Part shown: piece after piece, positions 54,867 through 63,572 of the stretch
Layout: each line of letters opens with the position of its first letter
Position numbering within the stretch: position 1 is the stretch's first letter
Origin: Burkholderia guangdongensis
GTDB lineage: Bacteria; Pseudomonadota; Gammaproteobacteria; Burkholderiales; Burkholderiaceae
Reading direction: 5' to 3'
DNA length: 64,000 nt
Assembly (NCBI RefSeq): GCF_013403875.1
Contig: NZ_JACBNX010000004.1
Location: 248,001 to 312,000 of the forward strand
Position numbers and translations under genes: made by a program
Notes under the pieces: model-generated
Told to the model about the DNA's origin: nothing
What the model saw: the letters and a program-made list of their open reading frames with translations, nothing else
The model's database searches: none

Positions 54867-57767
54867 ATGAACCGTCCCGATCCCGATCAACTCCTCGACA
54901 AGCTGCAGCGCGACGAAGAAAAGCAGCGGCGCGGCCAGCTGAAGATCTTCTTCGGCGCGTCGGCGGGCGTCGGCAAGACCTACGCGATGCTGCAGGCCGC
55001 GCGCCAGCGCAGGGAGGACGGCGTCGACGTCGTTGTCGGCATCGTCGAGACGCATGGCCGGACCGAGACCGCCGCGCTCGTCGACGGCCTCGACGTGCTG
55101 CCGCTCGCGAAGCTCGACTACCGCGGCCGCGCGCTCGCCGAGTTCGACCTCGATGCGGCGCTCGCGCGCAAGCCCGAACTGATCCTCGTCGACGAGCTCG
55201 CCCATTCGAACGTGCAGGGCGCGCGCCACCTGAAGCGCTGGCAGGACGTGATCGAGCTGCTCGACGCGGGCATCGACGTCTATACGACCGTCAACGTCCA
55301 GCATCTGGAGAGCCTGAACGACGTGGTCGGCTCGATCACCGGCATTCGCGTGTGGGAGACCGTGCCGGACCGCGTGTTCGACGCGGCCGACGAGGTGACG
55401 CTCGTCGACCTGCCGGCCGAAGAGCTGCTCGCGCGGATGCGCGACGGCAAGGTCTATCTCGCGCAGCAGGCCGAGCGCGCGGTGCGCAACTTCTTCCGCA
55501 AGGGCAACCTGATCGCGCTGCGCGAGCTCGCGCTGCGGCGCACCGCCGATCGCGTCGACGCGCAGATGCGCGAGTACCGCGCCGACCGCTCGATCCAGCG
55601 GATCTGGCAGGCGCGCGAGCGGCTGCTCGTCTGCGTCGGGCCGGGGCCGGAGGCGCCGACGCTCGTGCGCGCGGCCGCGCGGCTCGCGGCGAGCCTGAAG
55701 GCGGACTGGATCGCCGTCTACGTCGAGACGCCGAAGCTGCAGCGGCTGCCGGACGCGCAGCGCGAGCGCACGCTGAACGCGCTGAAGCTCGCGGCGGAAC
55801 TCGGCGCGGAGACCGCGACGCTCGCGGGCGCCGACGCGCTCGCCGCGCTGATCGGCTACGCGAAGGTGCGCAACGTATCGAAGGTCGTCGCGGGCGGCTC
55901 GCCGAGGACGGGGCTCGCGCGCCGCTTCTCGCGGCCGTTCGGCGAGCGCCTCGCGGAGCGCGCGGGCGACGTCGATCTGATGCTGATCCGCGCGTCCGCG
56001 AGCGACGAGGTGCGCGTGGCGCCGCTCGACGCGCGCGCGCGCGACTGGCGCGACGCGTTCGCGCACCTTGGCGGCGACCGCTCGCCGCCGCGCCACTACG
56101 CGTACGCGGCCGCGATCTGCGCGGGGATCACGGTCGTCGCGAGCGCGGTCCACGCGCACCTCGACCTGACGAACCTCGTGATGCTGTACCTGCTCGGCGT
56201 CGTGTTCTCGGCGGTGCGCCTCGGGCGCGGGCCGGGCGTGCTGCAGTCGTTCCTGTCGGTCGCCGCGTTCGACTTCTTCTTCGTGCCGCCGCGGATGTCG
56301 TTCTCGGTCAGCGACACGCAGTATCTGCTGACGTTCTTCGGGATGCTGCTGACGTCGCTCGTGATCAGCCACCTGACGTCGAGCCTCACGCGCGAGGCGG
56401 ACCTGGCGCAGCGGCGCGAGCGGCGCACCGGCGCGATGTACGCGATGGCGCGCGAGCTCGCGGCCGCGCTGACGAACGAGCAGATCGTCGAGATCGGCAG
56501 CCGGCACGTGTCCGAGGTGTTCCGCGCGCGCGTCGCGATCCTGCTGCCGGACAGCGCGGACCAGGTCCGGCAGAAGCTCGAGGAGCCCGACGCGGCGATC
56601 ACGCTGACGGGCGGCGATCTCGACAACGACGTCGGCCAGTGGGTGTACGACCAGCAGAAGCCGGCCGGGCGCGGCACCGACACGCTGCCCGCGACGAAGG
56701 CGCGCTACCTGCCGCTGAAGGCGCCGATGCGCACGCGCGGCGTGCTCGCGGTGCTCGCGCAGGATCAGCGCGAACTCGAGGTGCCCGAGCAGCAGCGGAT
56801 GCTCGACGCGTTCGCCGCGCAGATCGCGCTCGCGGTCGAGCGCGTGCATTACGTCGACATCGCGCGCGACGCGCTCGTCAGCATGGAGTCGGAGCGGCTG
56901 CGCAACTCGCTGCTGTCCGCGATCTCGCACGACCTGCGCACGCCGCTCACGTCGATCGTCGGCTTCTCGTCGATGCTCGCGAACGCGCGCGCGGCCGGCG
57001 CGGCGGGCGGGCCCGCAAGGGTGGGCGGCGACCCGGCGGGCCGCGACCGGGCGGCGGAGCGGCACGCGCAGCGCGAGGACGAACTCGTCGACGCGATCCA
57101 CGACGAGGCGCTGCGGATGACCGGCATCGTCACGAACCTGCTCGACATGGCGCGGCTGCAGGCGGGCAGCCTGCAACTGAAGCGCCAGTGGTCGCTGCTC
57201 GAGGAGACGGTCGGCGCGGCGCTCGCCGCGTGCCGGCGCGTGCTCGCGCGGCATCCGGCGCGGGTCGCGCTGCCGCCGGACCTGCCGCTGCTGCAGACCG
57301 ACGCGGTGCTGATGGAGCGCCTGTTCACAAACCTGTTCGAGAACGCGGCGAAGTACACGCCGCCCGACGCGCCGATCGAGATCGGCGCGCAGCGGATCGA
57401 CGAGGACGGGCTGCCGTTCGTGCGCGTGTTCGTCGACGATCACGGTCCGGGCCTGCCGCCCGGGATGGAGACGCGGATCTTCGACAAGTTCACGCGCGGC
57501 GAGAAGGAATCGTCGACGCCGGGCATCGGGCTCGGGCTCGCGATCTGCCGAGCGATCGTTGACGCGCACGGCGGTAAAATCGGCGCACTGAACCGCACCG
57601 CGCCCGACGGGCACGTGACGGGTGCCCGCTTCTGGTTCACGCTGCCGGTCGACGCGCCGCCGCCCGCCGCCATCCCGGACAGCGAGGCCGACGAGGCCGA
57701 TGCGCTGCCCGCGCCGCCGTCCGACGCGCCCGCGCCGTCCGCTTCCGATAGGCCCGACCATGAGTGA
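54867..57767 (+). CDS. kdpD: Sensor histidine kinase KdpD
   Basis: Controls kdp expression with KdpE in response to K+ limitation or high salt. The 966 residues show an N-terminal KdpD domain with Walker A GASAGVGKTYAML (about 31-43), a USP-like domain (about 252-375), four membrane helices (about 415-520), a GAF region and the kinase with phosphorylated H688 (AISHDLRTPLTS), then G boxes FTNLFENAAKYTPP and PGIGLGLAICRAIVDAHGG. Between the two helices of the dimerisation domain is an insertion of about 22 residues, Gly/Ala/Arg-rich, compared with E. coli KdpD. The ATG at 54867 lies 88 bp after kdpC; the stop overlaps kdpE by eight bases. Confidence 0.94.
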   Translation: MNRPDPDQLLDKLQRDEEKQRRGQLKIFFGASAGVGKTYAMLQAARQRREDGVDVVVGIVETHGRTETAALVDGLDVLPLAKLDYRGRALAEFDLDAALARKPELILVDELAHSNVQGARHLKRWQDVIELLDAGIDVYTTVNVQHLESLNDVVGSITGIRVWETVPDRVFDAADEVTLVDLPAEELLARMRDGKVYLAQQAERAVRNFFRKGNLIALRELALRRTADRVDAQMREYRADRSIQRIWQARERLLVCVGPGPEAPTLVRAAARLAASLKADWIAVYVETPKLQRLPDAQRERTLNALKLAAELGAETATLAGADALAALIGYAKVRNVSKVVAGGSPRTGLARRFSRPFGERLAERAGDVDLMLIRASASDEVRVAPLDARARDWRDAFAHLGGDRSPPRHYAYAAAICAGITVVASAVHAHLDLTNLVMLYLLGVVFSAVRLGRGPGVLQSFLSVAAFDFFFVPPRMSFSVSDTQYLLTFFGMLLTSLVISHLTSSLTREADLAQRRERRTGAMYAMARELAAALTNEQIVEIGSRHVSEVFRARVAILLPDSADQVRQKLEEPDAAITLTGGDLDNDVGQWVYDQQKPAGRGTDTLPATKARYLPLKAPMRTRGVLAVLAQDQRELEVPEQQRMLDAFAAQIALAVERVHYVDIARDALVSMESERLRNSLLSAISHDLRTPLTSIVGFSSMLANARAAGAAGGPARVGGDPAGRDRAAERHAQREDELVDAIHDEALRMTGIVTNLLDMARLQAGSLQLKRQWSLLEETVGAALAACRRVLARHPARVALPPDLPLLQTDAVLMERLFTNLFENAAKYTPPDAPIEIGAQRIDEDGLPFVRVFVDDHGPGLPPGMETRIFDKFTRGEKESSTPGIGLGLAICRAIVDAHGGKIGALNRTAPDGHVTGARFWFTLPVDAPPPAAIPDSEADEADALPAPPSDAPAPSASDRPDHE

Positions 57768-58458
57768 ACCGACACCGACCGTCGTCCTGATCGAGGACGA
57801 GAAACAGATCCGCCGCTTCGTGCGCGCCGCGCTCGAGGAGGAGGGGATCGCCGTGTACGAGGCCGAGACCGGCAAGCAGGGGCTGATCGAGGCGGCGACG
57901 CGCCAGCCCGATCTCGCGATCGTCGATCTCGGGCTGCCGGACACCGACGGCCTCGACGTAATCCGCGAGCTGCGCGGCTGGTCCGAGGTGCCGGTGATCG
58001 TGCTGTCCGCGCGCACGCAGGAGGACGAGAAGGTCGCGGCGCTCGACGCGGGCGCGGACGACTACCTGACGAAGCCGTTCGGCGTGTCCGAGCTGCGCGC
58101 GCGGATCCGCGCGCATCTGCGGCGGCGCAACCAGGGCGGCGCGAGCGCGTCGCCGCAGGTGAGCTTCGGGACGGTGAGCGTCGATCTCGCGCTGCGCCAG
58201 GTCTGGCGCGACGGCGAGATCGTCCACCTGACGCCGCTCGAATATCGCCTGCTCGCGACGCTCGTGCGCCACGCGGGCCGCGTGCTCACGCACCGGCAGC
58301 TGCTGCGCGACGTGTGGGGGCCGTCGCACGTCGACAGTCATCACTATCTGCGGATCTACATGGCGCATCTGCGCCAGAAGCTCGAGCGCGATCCCGCGCA
58401 GCCGGAGTACATCGTCACCGAAACGGGTGTCGGCTACCGGCTCGTCGGCGCCGCTTGA
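57760..58458 (+). CDS. kdpE: Response regulator KdpE
   Basis: OmpR-type regulator of kdp, 232 residues. Receiver (1-120) with IEDEKQ, the phosphorylated Asp in AIVDLGLPDTDG and the Thr/Ser switch in IVLSARTQEDE; C-terminal winged helix (about 130-228) with LTPLEYRLLATLVRHAGRVLTHRQLLRDVWG and GVGYRLV. It overlaps kdpD by eight bases, so translation is coupled. It probably binds the TTTACG repeats before the operon. Confidence 0.95.
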   Translation: MSEPTPTVVLIEDEKQIRRFVRAALEEEGIAVYEAETGKQGLIEAATRQPDLAIVDLGLPDTDGLDVIRELRGWSEVPVIVLSARTQEDEKVAALDAGADDYLTKPFGVSELRARIRAHLRRRNQGGASASPQVSFGTVSVDLALRQVWRDGEIVHLTPLEYRLLATLVRHAGRVLTHRQLLRDVWGPSHVDSHHYLRIYMAHLRQKLERDPAQPEYIVTETGVGYRLVGAA

Positions 58459-58505
58459 GCGTGAGCATGAGCGTGGACACGAGCGCGCGCCCGTAAGCCG
58501 TTTGT

Positions 58506-58511
58506 TATACT
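58506..58511 (+). promoter_or_regulatory. -10 of the gdx riboswitch transcript
   Basis: TATACT just before the riboswitch hairpins; transcription would start at about 58518, at the first base of hairpin 1. No clear -35. Confidence 0.4.
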
Positions 58512-58518
58512 CCCGGCC

Positions 58519-58563
58519 GCCCGGGGACGACCCCGGGCCATTCGCTTGAACGGGGACGGCCCC
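58519..58563 (+). promoter_or_regulatory. Guanidine-II (mini-ykkC) riboswitch
   Basis: Two hairpins with ACGR tetraloops, the class hallmark. P1 is a perfect eight-pair stem GCCCGGGG/CCCCGGGC (58519-58526 with 58531-58538) with loop ACGA. P2 is GGGG/CCCC (58552-58555 with 58560-58563) with loop ACGG. The linker is 13 nt. It stands 25 nt upstream of the SugE/Gdx gene, the class's most common target. Guanidine binding dimerises the loops; the switch probably frees the ribosome site. Confidence 0.9.
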
Positions 58564-58588
58564 ATCTGATTCGCGGAATCGCTTCGAC

Positions 58589-58909
58589 ATGGCCTGGGTT
58601 TTGTTGATGATCGCCGGTTTGCTGGAGGTCGCGTGGGCGGCCGGGATGAAATCGTCGGACGGCTTCACACGGCTCGGCCCGTCGGTGTTTACGGTCGTGA
58701 CGGCGCTCGGCAGCTTCGTGCTGCTCGCGATCGCGATGCGCGAACTGCCGCTCGGCACCGCGTACGCGGTCTGGACCGGGATCGGCGCGGTCGGCGCGTT
58801 CGTGTTCGGCATCGTGATGATGGGCGAGGCGGTGACGGCCGCGCGCGTCGCGAGCGCGGCGCTGATCGTCGCGGGGCTCGTCGGGCTCAAGCTGTCGTCC
58901 GCGCACTGA
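58589..58909 (+). CDS. gdx: Guanidinium exporter SugE/Gdx (SMR family)
   Basis: Four-helix small multidrug resistance protein of 106 residues that exchanges guanidinium for protons. It has the Gdx-type residues at their usual numbers: E13, W16, S42, Y59 and W62 (segments GLLEVAWAAGMK, GSF, GTAYAVWTGIG). These separate it from EmrE-type drug exporters. The upstream guanidine-II riboswitch supports the same role and predicts induction by guanidine. No adjacent SD is strong, as expected if translation is riboswitch-controlled. The kdp operon precedes it; that is not functional linkage. Confidence 0.92.
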   Translation: MAWVLLMIAGLLEVAWAAGMKSSDGFTRLGPSVFTVVTALGSFVLLAIAMRELPLGTAYAVWTGIGAVGAFVFGIVMMGEAVTAARVASAALIVAGLVGLKLSSAH

Positions 58910-58943
58910 ACGGCGCGCCGCGCGACCCTCGGGTTCCGGTGTC

Positions 58944-58973
58944 TTGGGGGGCGGATGCTGCGCTGCTTATAAT
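58944..58973 (+). promoter_or_regulatory. Promoter of the DUF4126 gene
   Basis: A TTGGGG-type -35 (58944-58949) and an exact TATAAT -10 (58968-58973), spacer 18. Start would be near 58980, 30 nt before the ATG. Confidence 0.55.
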
Positions 58974-59008
58974 GGAACGCATCCGAGCCTGAATGCAAGG
59001 AGGCCGTG

Positions 59009-59626
59009 ATGGTCGAAGCCATTTCGCTCGGCGCGGGTCTCGCGTGGGCGAGCGGCCTGCGCCTGTACCTGACCGTGCTGATCGCGGGCGTGCTCGCCCG
59101 GATCGGCTGGCTCCATCTGCCCGATACGCTCGCGATCCTCACGTCGCCGTGGGTGATCGGCGCGGCGGCGGCGCTCGCGGTCGCCGAGTTCCTTGCCGAC
59201 AAGATTCCCGCGTTCGATTCCCTGTGGGACGCGGTCCACACGTTCATCCGGATTCCGGCCGGCGCGGTGCTCGCGGCCGGCGCGCTCGGCCATGCCGATC
59301 CGACGGTGCTCGCGATCGCCGGACTCGCCGGCGGCACGCTCGCCGGCGCGTCGCACGTGACGAAGGCCGGCACGCGCGCGCTGATCAACCTGTCGCCGGA
59401 GCCGATCTCGAACTGGATCGCGTCGTCCACCGAGGACGGCCTCGTGTTCGGCGGGCTCGCGCTCGCATTCTTCGCGCCGCTGCTGTTCCTCGTGCTGCTG
59501 GCCGGGTTCCTCGCGGCGTCCGCGTGGGCGTTGCCGCGGCTCTGGCGCGGCGTGTACGGCGGCTTCAGGGGGATGGCGAACCACATGGTCACGCGGCTCC
59601 ATTCGATCGGGAGCAAACGAGATTGA
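59009..59626 (+). CDS. DUF4126 family membrane protein
   Basis: A 205-residue protein with about five hydrophobic segments. It begins MVEAISLGAGLAWASGLRLYLTVLIAGVLAR (part: LGAGLAWASGLRLYLT), which is the family hallmark, and continues LPDTLAILTSPWVIGAAAALAVAEFLADKIP. The LAGGTLAGASHVTKAGTRALIN segment is a second signature. The function is unknown. The AAGGAGG SD is very close (four bases) to the ATG at 59009; a GTG at 59006 is an alternative. Its stop overlaps a TTG that may start the next gene. Confidence 0.82.
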   Translation: MVEAISLGAGLAWASGLRLYLTVLIAGVLARIGWLHLPDTLAILTSPWVIGAAAALAVAEFLADKIPAFDSLWDAVHTFIRIPAGAVLAAGALGHADPTVLAIAGLAGGTLAGASHVTKAGTRALINLSPEPISNWIASSTEDGLVFGGLALAFFAPLLFLVLLAGFLAASAWALPRLWRGVYGGFRGMANHMVTRLHSIGSKRD

Positions 59627-62271
59627 GGGGGCGGCCATCCGTCGGGCCGCCATCCGTGGGGCACGGTGACGGCACGCCGCGCGCGCACGCGGGCCGGTTC
59701 GGCTGGCGCGATCTCGTCGCGCTGGCCGCGCGGATGACCGCGCGCGACTGGCGCGCCGGCGAACTGACGCTGCTGGTGCTCGCGCTGGTGCTCGCGGTCG
59801 CGGCGCTGACGAGCGTCGGGTTCCTCGCGGACCGACTGCGCGCGGGCCTCGAGCGCGACGCGCGGCGGATGCTCGGCGCCGATTTCGTCGTGCGCGCCGA
59901 TCGTCCGGTCGATCGGTCGTTCTTCGACGAAGCGCGCAAGCTCGGCCTGCGCACCGCGACGACCGCGATTTTTCCGAGCATGATCGGCGCTTCCCCCGAT
60001 CCTTCCCCCGATGCTTCATCCGCTGCGTCGCCCGCCGCCGCGCCGCTGTCGCGGCTCGCCGCGGTGAAGGCCGTCTCACCGGGCTATCCGCTGCGCGGCG
60101 CGGTCGAGATCGCGCCGGCGCCCGGCGCGCCGTCGCACCAGGCCGCGTCGATTCCGGCGCCCGGCACCGTGTGGGCCGATCCCGCGCTGCTCGACGCGCT
60201 GCACGTGCCGATCGGCGGCCGCGTGCGCGTCGGGCTGCGCACGTTCACGGTCGCCGCGTCGATCTCCCGCGAGCTCGATCGCGGCTTCTCGTTCGTCAAC
60301 TTTTCGCCGCGGCTGATGCTGCGCGCGGACGACCTCGCGTCGACCGGGCTCGTCGGCTACGGCAGCCGCGTCACGTACCGGCTGCTCGTCGCGGGCGACG
60401 AGCAGGCCGTCGCGCGCTTCGCCGCGTACGCGCACGCGCGCGTCGACGGCGGCAAGCTGCGCGGCGTCGGCCTCGAATCGCTGCAGGAAGGCCAGCCGCA
60501 GGTGCGACAGACGCTCGACCGCGCGCGCGCGTTCCTGACCCTCGTCGCGCTGCTGACCGCGCTGCTCGCCGCGGTCGCGATCGCGATGGCCGCGCAGCGC
60601 TACATGCGCCGCCATCTCGACGGCTGCGCGACGATGCGCTGCCTCGGCATTGGCCGCCGCACGCTCGGCACACTGTTCGCGCTCGAATTCGCGGGGATCG
60701 GCGTCGCGGGCGGCGTCGCCGGCACGCTGCTCGGCTACGGCGGCCACTGGATCCTGCTCGCGGCGCTCGGCAGCCTGATCGACGTCGTGTTGCCGCCGCC
60801 GACCGCGTGGCCGGCTGTCGTCGGCGTCGGCGCGGCGCTCGTGCTGCTGCTCGGCTTCGCGCTGCCGCCGCTCGTGCCGCTCACGCGCGTGCCGCCGGTG
60901 CGCGTGCTGCGGCGCGAGTGGGGCGGTGCCGCGCGCACCGCGTGGGCCGCGTATGCGGTCGGCGTCGCGCTGTTCGCGGCGTTGCTGATCGCGGCGGCCG
61001 GCAACCTGAAGCTCGGCCTGATCGTCGCCGGCGGTTTCGCGCTCGGGCTCGTCGGCTTCGCGCTCGTCGCGCGGCTCGCGCTGTTCGCGGCCGCGCGCGC
61101 GGCGCGCAACGCGCGTGTGTCGGCGCGCGTGCCGGCGGGCGTCGGCTGGCGCTACGCGCTCGCGTCGCTCGACCGGCGCGGCACCGCGAGCGCGCTGCAG
61201 ATCACCGCGCTCGCGCTCGGCCTGATGTGCCTGCTGCTGATCGCGATCACGCGCAACGATCTCGTCGCCGGCTGGCGCGCGTCGACACCGTCCGACGGGC
61301 CGAACCAGTTCCTGATCGACATCCAGCCCGACCAGCGCGCGGATGTCGCGTCGTGGCTCGCCGCGCACGGCATCGACGCCGCGCTCGAGCCGATGGTGCG
61401 CGGCCGGTTGATCGCGGTCAACGGCAAGCCGGTGGACCCCAACGCGTACAAGACCGACGACGCGCGGCGGCTCGTTGACCGCGAGTTCAACCTGTCGTAT
61501 ACGACCCAACTGCCGTCCGACAACCGGATCGTCGCCGGGCGCTGGTACGGCGCGTCGACAACGCCGCAGATCTCGATCGAGGCCGGCCTCGCGAAGACGC
61601 TCGACGTGAAGCCGGGCGACGTGCTGAGTTTCGACGTGACCGGGCTGACGATCGACGCGCCGATCACGAGCGTGCGCAAGCTCGACTGGGGCACGTTCCG
61701 CGTGAACTTCTTCGTGCTGATGCCGCCCGCCGCGCTGACGGATTTCCCGGCGATCTACCTGACGAGCTTCCATTTGCCGACGGAGCGCGCGGCGCTGCTC
61801 GATCCGCTGATCGCGCGCGATCCGAACCTGACCGCGATCGACGTGACGCCGATCCTCGCGCAGCTCGAGCGCGTGCTGCTGCAGGTGACCGGCGCGGTGC
61901 AGTTCCTGTTCGCGTTCACGCTCGCGGCCGGCGTGCTCGTGCTCTACACGGCGCTCGCCGGCTCGCGCGACGAGCGCGTGCGGGAGGCGGCGCTGCTGCG
62001 CGCGCTCGGCGCGTCGCGCGCGCAGGTGGTCGCGGTGCAGCGCGCGGAGTTCGTCGTGGTCGGCACGCTCGCGGGCGCGATGGCGGCGGCGGGCGCGCTC
62101 GCGGTCGGCGCGGTGCTCGCGTCGCGCGTGTTCGATTTCCGGCTCGTGCCCGATCCGTGGCTCGTGCCGGCCGGTATCGCGGCCGGTGTCGCGTGCGCGG
62201 GTGCGGCCGGCTGGCTGAGCCTGCATAATGTGCTGCGGCGCCCCGCGCTGCGGTCGCTGCGCGACGCTTGA
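59623..62271 (+). CDS. FtsX-type ABC transporter permease (YbbP-like)
   Basis: A large permease of 882 residues with the DUF/FtsX arrangement: TM1 (about 47-65), a long extracytoplasmic domain, helices near 300-420 (LLTALLAAVAIAMAAQRY, LGIGRRTLGTLFALEFAGI), a second TM block with VAGWRASTPSDGPNQFLI, another large domain, and C-terminal helices with the FtsX core EAALLRALGASRAQVVAVQRAEF. Such YbbP-like permeases work with a YbbA-type ATPase, usually encoded nearby; none is seen here. The start is unsure: TTG 59623 (SD GGGAG, overlapping the previous stop) or the in-frame ATG at 59733 (MTARDWRAGELTLL). Confidence 0.85.
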   Translation: MRGRPSVGPPSVGHGDGTPRAHAGRFGWRDLVALAARMTARDWRAGELTLLVLALVLAVAALTSVGFLADRLRAGLERDARRMLGADFVVRADRPVDRSFFDEARKLGLRTATTAIFPSMIGASPDPSPDASSAASPAAAPLSRLAAVKAVSPGYPLRGAVEIAPAPGAPSHQAASIPAPGTVWADPALLDALHVPIGGRVRVGLRTFTVAASISRELDRGFSFVNFSPRLMLRADDLASTGLVGYGSRVTYRLLVAGDEQAVARFAAYAHARVDGGKLRGVGLESLQEGQPQVRQTLDRARAFLTLVALLTALLAAVAIAMAAQRYMRRHLDGCATMRCLGIGRRTLGTLFALEFAGIGVAGGVAGTLLGYGGHWILLAALGSLIDVVLPPPTAWPAVVGVGAALVLLLGFALPPLVPLTRVPPVRVLRREWGGAARTAWAAYAVGVALFAALLIAAAGNLKLGLIVAGGFALGLVGFALVARLALFAAARAARNARVSARVPAGVGWRYALASLDRRGTASALQITALALGLMCLLLIAITRNDLVAGWRASTPSDGPNQFLIDIQPDQRADVASWLAAHGIDAALEPMVRGRLIAVNGKPVDPNAYKTDDARRLVDREFNLSYTTQLPSDNRIVAGRWYGASTTPQISIEAGLAKTLDVKPGDVLSFDVTGLTIDAPITSVRKLDWGTFRVNFFVLMPPAALTDFPAIYLTSFHLPTERAALLDPLIARDPNLTAIDVTPILAQLERVLLQVTGAVQFLFAFTLAAGVLVLYTALAGSRDERVREAALLRALGASRAQVVAVQRAEFVVVGTLAGAMAAAGALAVGAVLASRVFDFRLVPDPWLVPAGIAAGVACAGAAGWLSLHNVLRRPALRSLRDA

Positions 62272-62326
62272 GCCGCACCTGAGCGGCGCGCCGGCTTTCT
62301 CCAGCACCCGAATCCGGAAGACCTGT

Positions 62327-62737
62327 ATGACCGATGTGAATGACGACGCGCCGTCGCAGCCGACGGCGTTCGAGCTCGTGGGCGGCGAGGCCCGCGTGCG
62401 CGAAATCGTGGATCGTTTCTACGATCTGATGGACCTCGAGCCCGAGTTCGCGCAGATCCGCGCGCTGCACCCGGCGTCGCTCGACGGCTCGCGCGACAAG
62501 CTGTTCTGGTTTCTGTGCGGCTGGCTCGGCGGGCCGGACCACTACATCGAGCGCTTCGGCCATCCGCGGCTGCGCGCGCGGCATCTGCCGTTCGCGATCG
62601 CGTCGGTCGAGCGCGACCAGTGGCTGCGCTGCATGGCGTGGGCGATGGAGGACGCCGGGCTGCCCGAGCCGCTGCGCGAGCGGCTGATGCATTCGTTCTT
62701 CGACACCGCCGACTGGATGCGCAACCGGCCCGGCTGA
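62327..62737 (+). CDS. Group II truncated haemoglobin
   Basis: Haem protein of 136 residues with a 2-over-2 fold, of the GlbO (group II) type. Landmarks are FELVGGEARVREIVDRFYDLM (part: REIVDRFYDLM, with B9/B10 FY at 31-32), the proximal histidine in GHPRLRARHLPF (H86 more likely than H79), and the G8 Trp in ERDQWLRCM (W99). CGWLGGPDHYIERFG is the group II E-F region. The ATG at 62327 sits after a 55-bp gap. Probable roles are oxygen or nitric-oxide chemistry; none is shown by context. Confidence 0.88.
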   Translation: MTDVNDDAPSQPTAFELVGGEARVREIVDRFYDLMDLEPEFAQIRALHPASLDGSRDKLFWFLCGWLGGPDHYIERFGHPRLRARHLPFAIASVERDQWLRCMAWAMEDAGLPEPLRERLMHSFFDTADWMRNRPG

Positions 62738-62843
62738 TCGACCGGTACACCGCCGCCCGGATGCCGGTGCAAGCGCCACTGGGGCCGCAACGCGCATCGG
62801 GCGACACTCGGCGAATCTCATCGGCTACGACACGTTCCCCATC

Positions 62844-63572
62844 ATGACTACTGAAGCATTGTTCCGCGAAGACGCCTATCTGGCCCGCTGCGACGCGATC
62901 GTCACGGCCGTCGACGAGCTCGGCATCCATCTCGACCGCACCGTGTTCTATCCGCTCGGCGGCGGGCAGGCGGGCGACACCGGCGTGCTGACGCTTCCCG
63001 GCGGCGCGACGATCGCGATCGCCGACACGCGCAAGGCGAAGTTCGACGGCGCGACGCCCGACGACGCGGTGCACGTGCCCGCGCCCGAGCAGGCGGCGCT
63101 CGCGGCCGTCGCGCCGGGTACGCGCGTCGTCGCCGAGATCGACTGGGCGCGCCGCTACCGGCACATGCAGCTGCATACCGCCGGGCATCTCGCGTGCGCG
63201 GTGCTGCCGTATCCGGTCGACGGCTGCAGCGTGACCGCCGACTACGTGCGAATCGATTTCGCGACCGTCGAGCCGATCGAGCGCGAGCACGTCGAGGCGC
63301 GGCTCGCCGCGCTGATCGGCGGCGCGCATCCGGTCACGACCGAATGGATCACCGACGACGAGATGGCCGCGCGGCCCGAGCTCGTGCGGACGATGAGCGT
63401 GAAGCCGCCGATGGGCCTCGGGCGCGTGCGGCTGCTGCGGATCGAGGGCGTCGATCTGCAGCCGTGCGGCGGCACGCACGTGCGCAACACGTCGGAGATC
63501 GGCGGGCTGCGCGTCGCGAAGCTCGAGAAGAAGAGCGCGCGCACGCGGCGGCTCGTGCTGGAGCTCGCATGA
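62844..63572 (+). CDS. AlaX-type alanyl-tRNA editing protein
   Basis: Free-standing editing domain that hydrolyses mischarged Ser/Gly-tRNA(Ala), 242 residues. The zinc ligands are seen as HMQLHTAGHL (HxxxH-like, about 105-113) and later LQPCGGTHVRNT (CxxxH). The first part has YPLGGGQAGDTG, a family feature. The ATG at 62844 follows trHb by 106 bp and the stop overlaps the next gene (ATGA). The neighbour does not bear on tRNA. Confidence 0.92.
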   Translation: MTTEALFREDAYLARCDAIVTAVDELGIHLDRTVFYPLGGGQAGDTGVLTLPGGATIAIADTRKAKFDGATPDDAVHVPAPEQAALAAVAPGTRVVAEIDWARRYRHMQLHTAGHLACAVLPYPVDGCSVTADYVRIDFATVEPIEREHVEARLAALIGGAHPVTTEWITDDEMAARPELVRTMSVKPPMGLGRVRLLRIEGVDLQPCGGTHVRNTSEIGGLRVAKLEKKSARTRRLVLELA

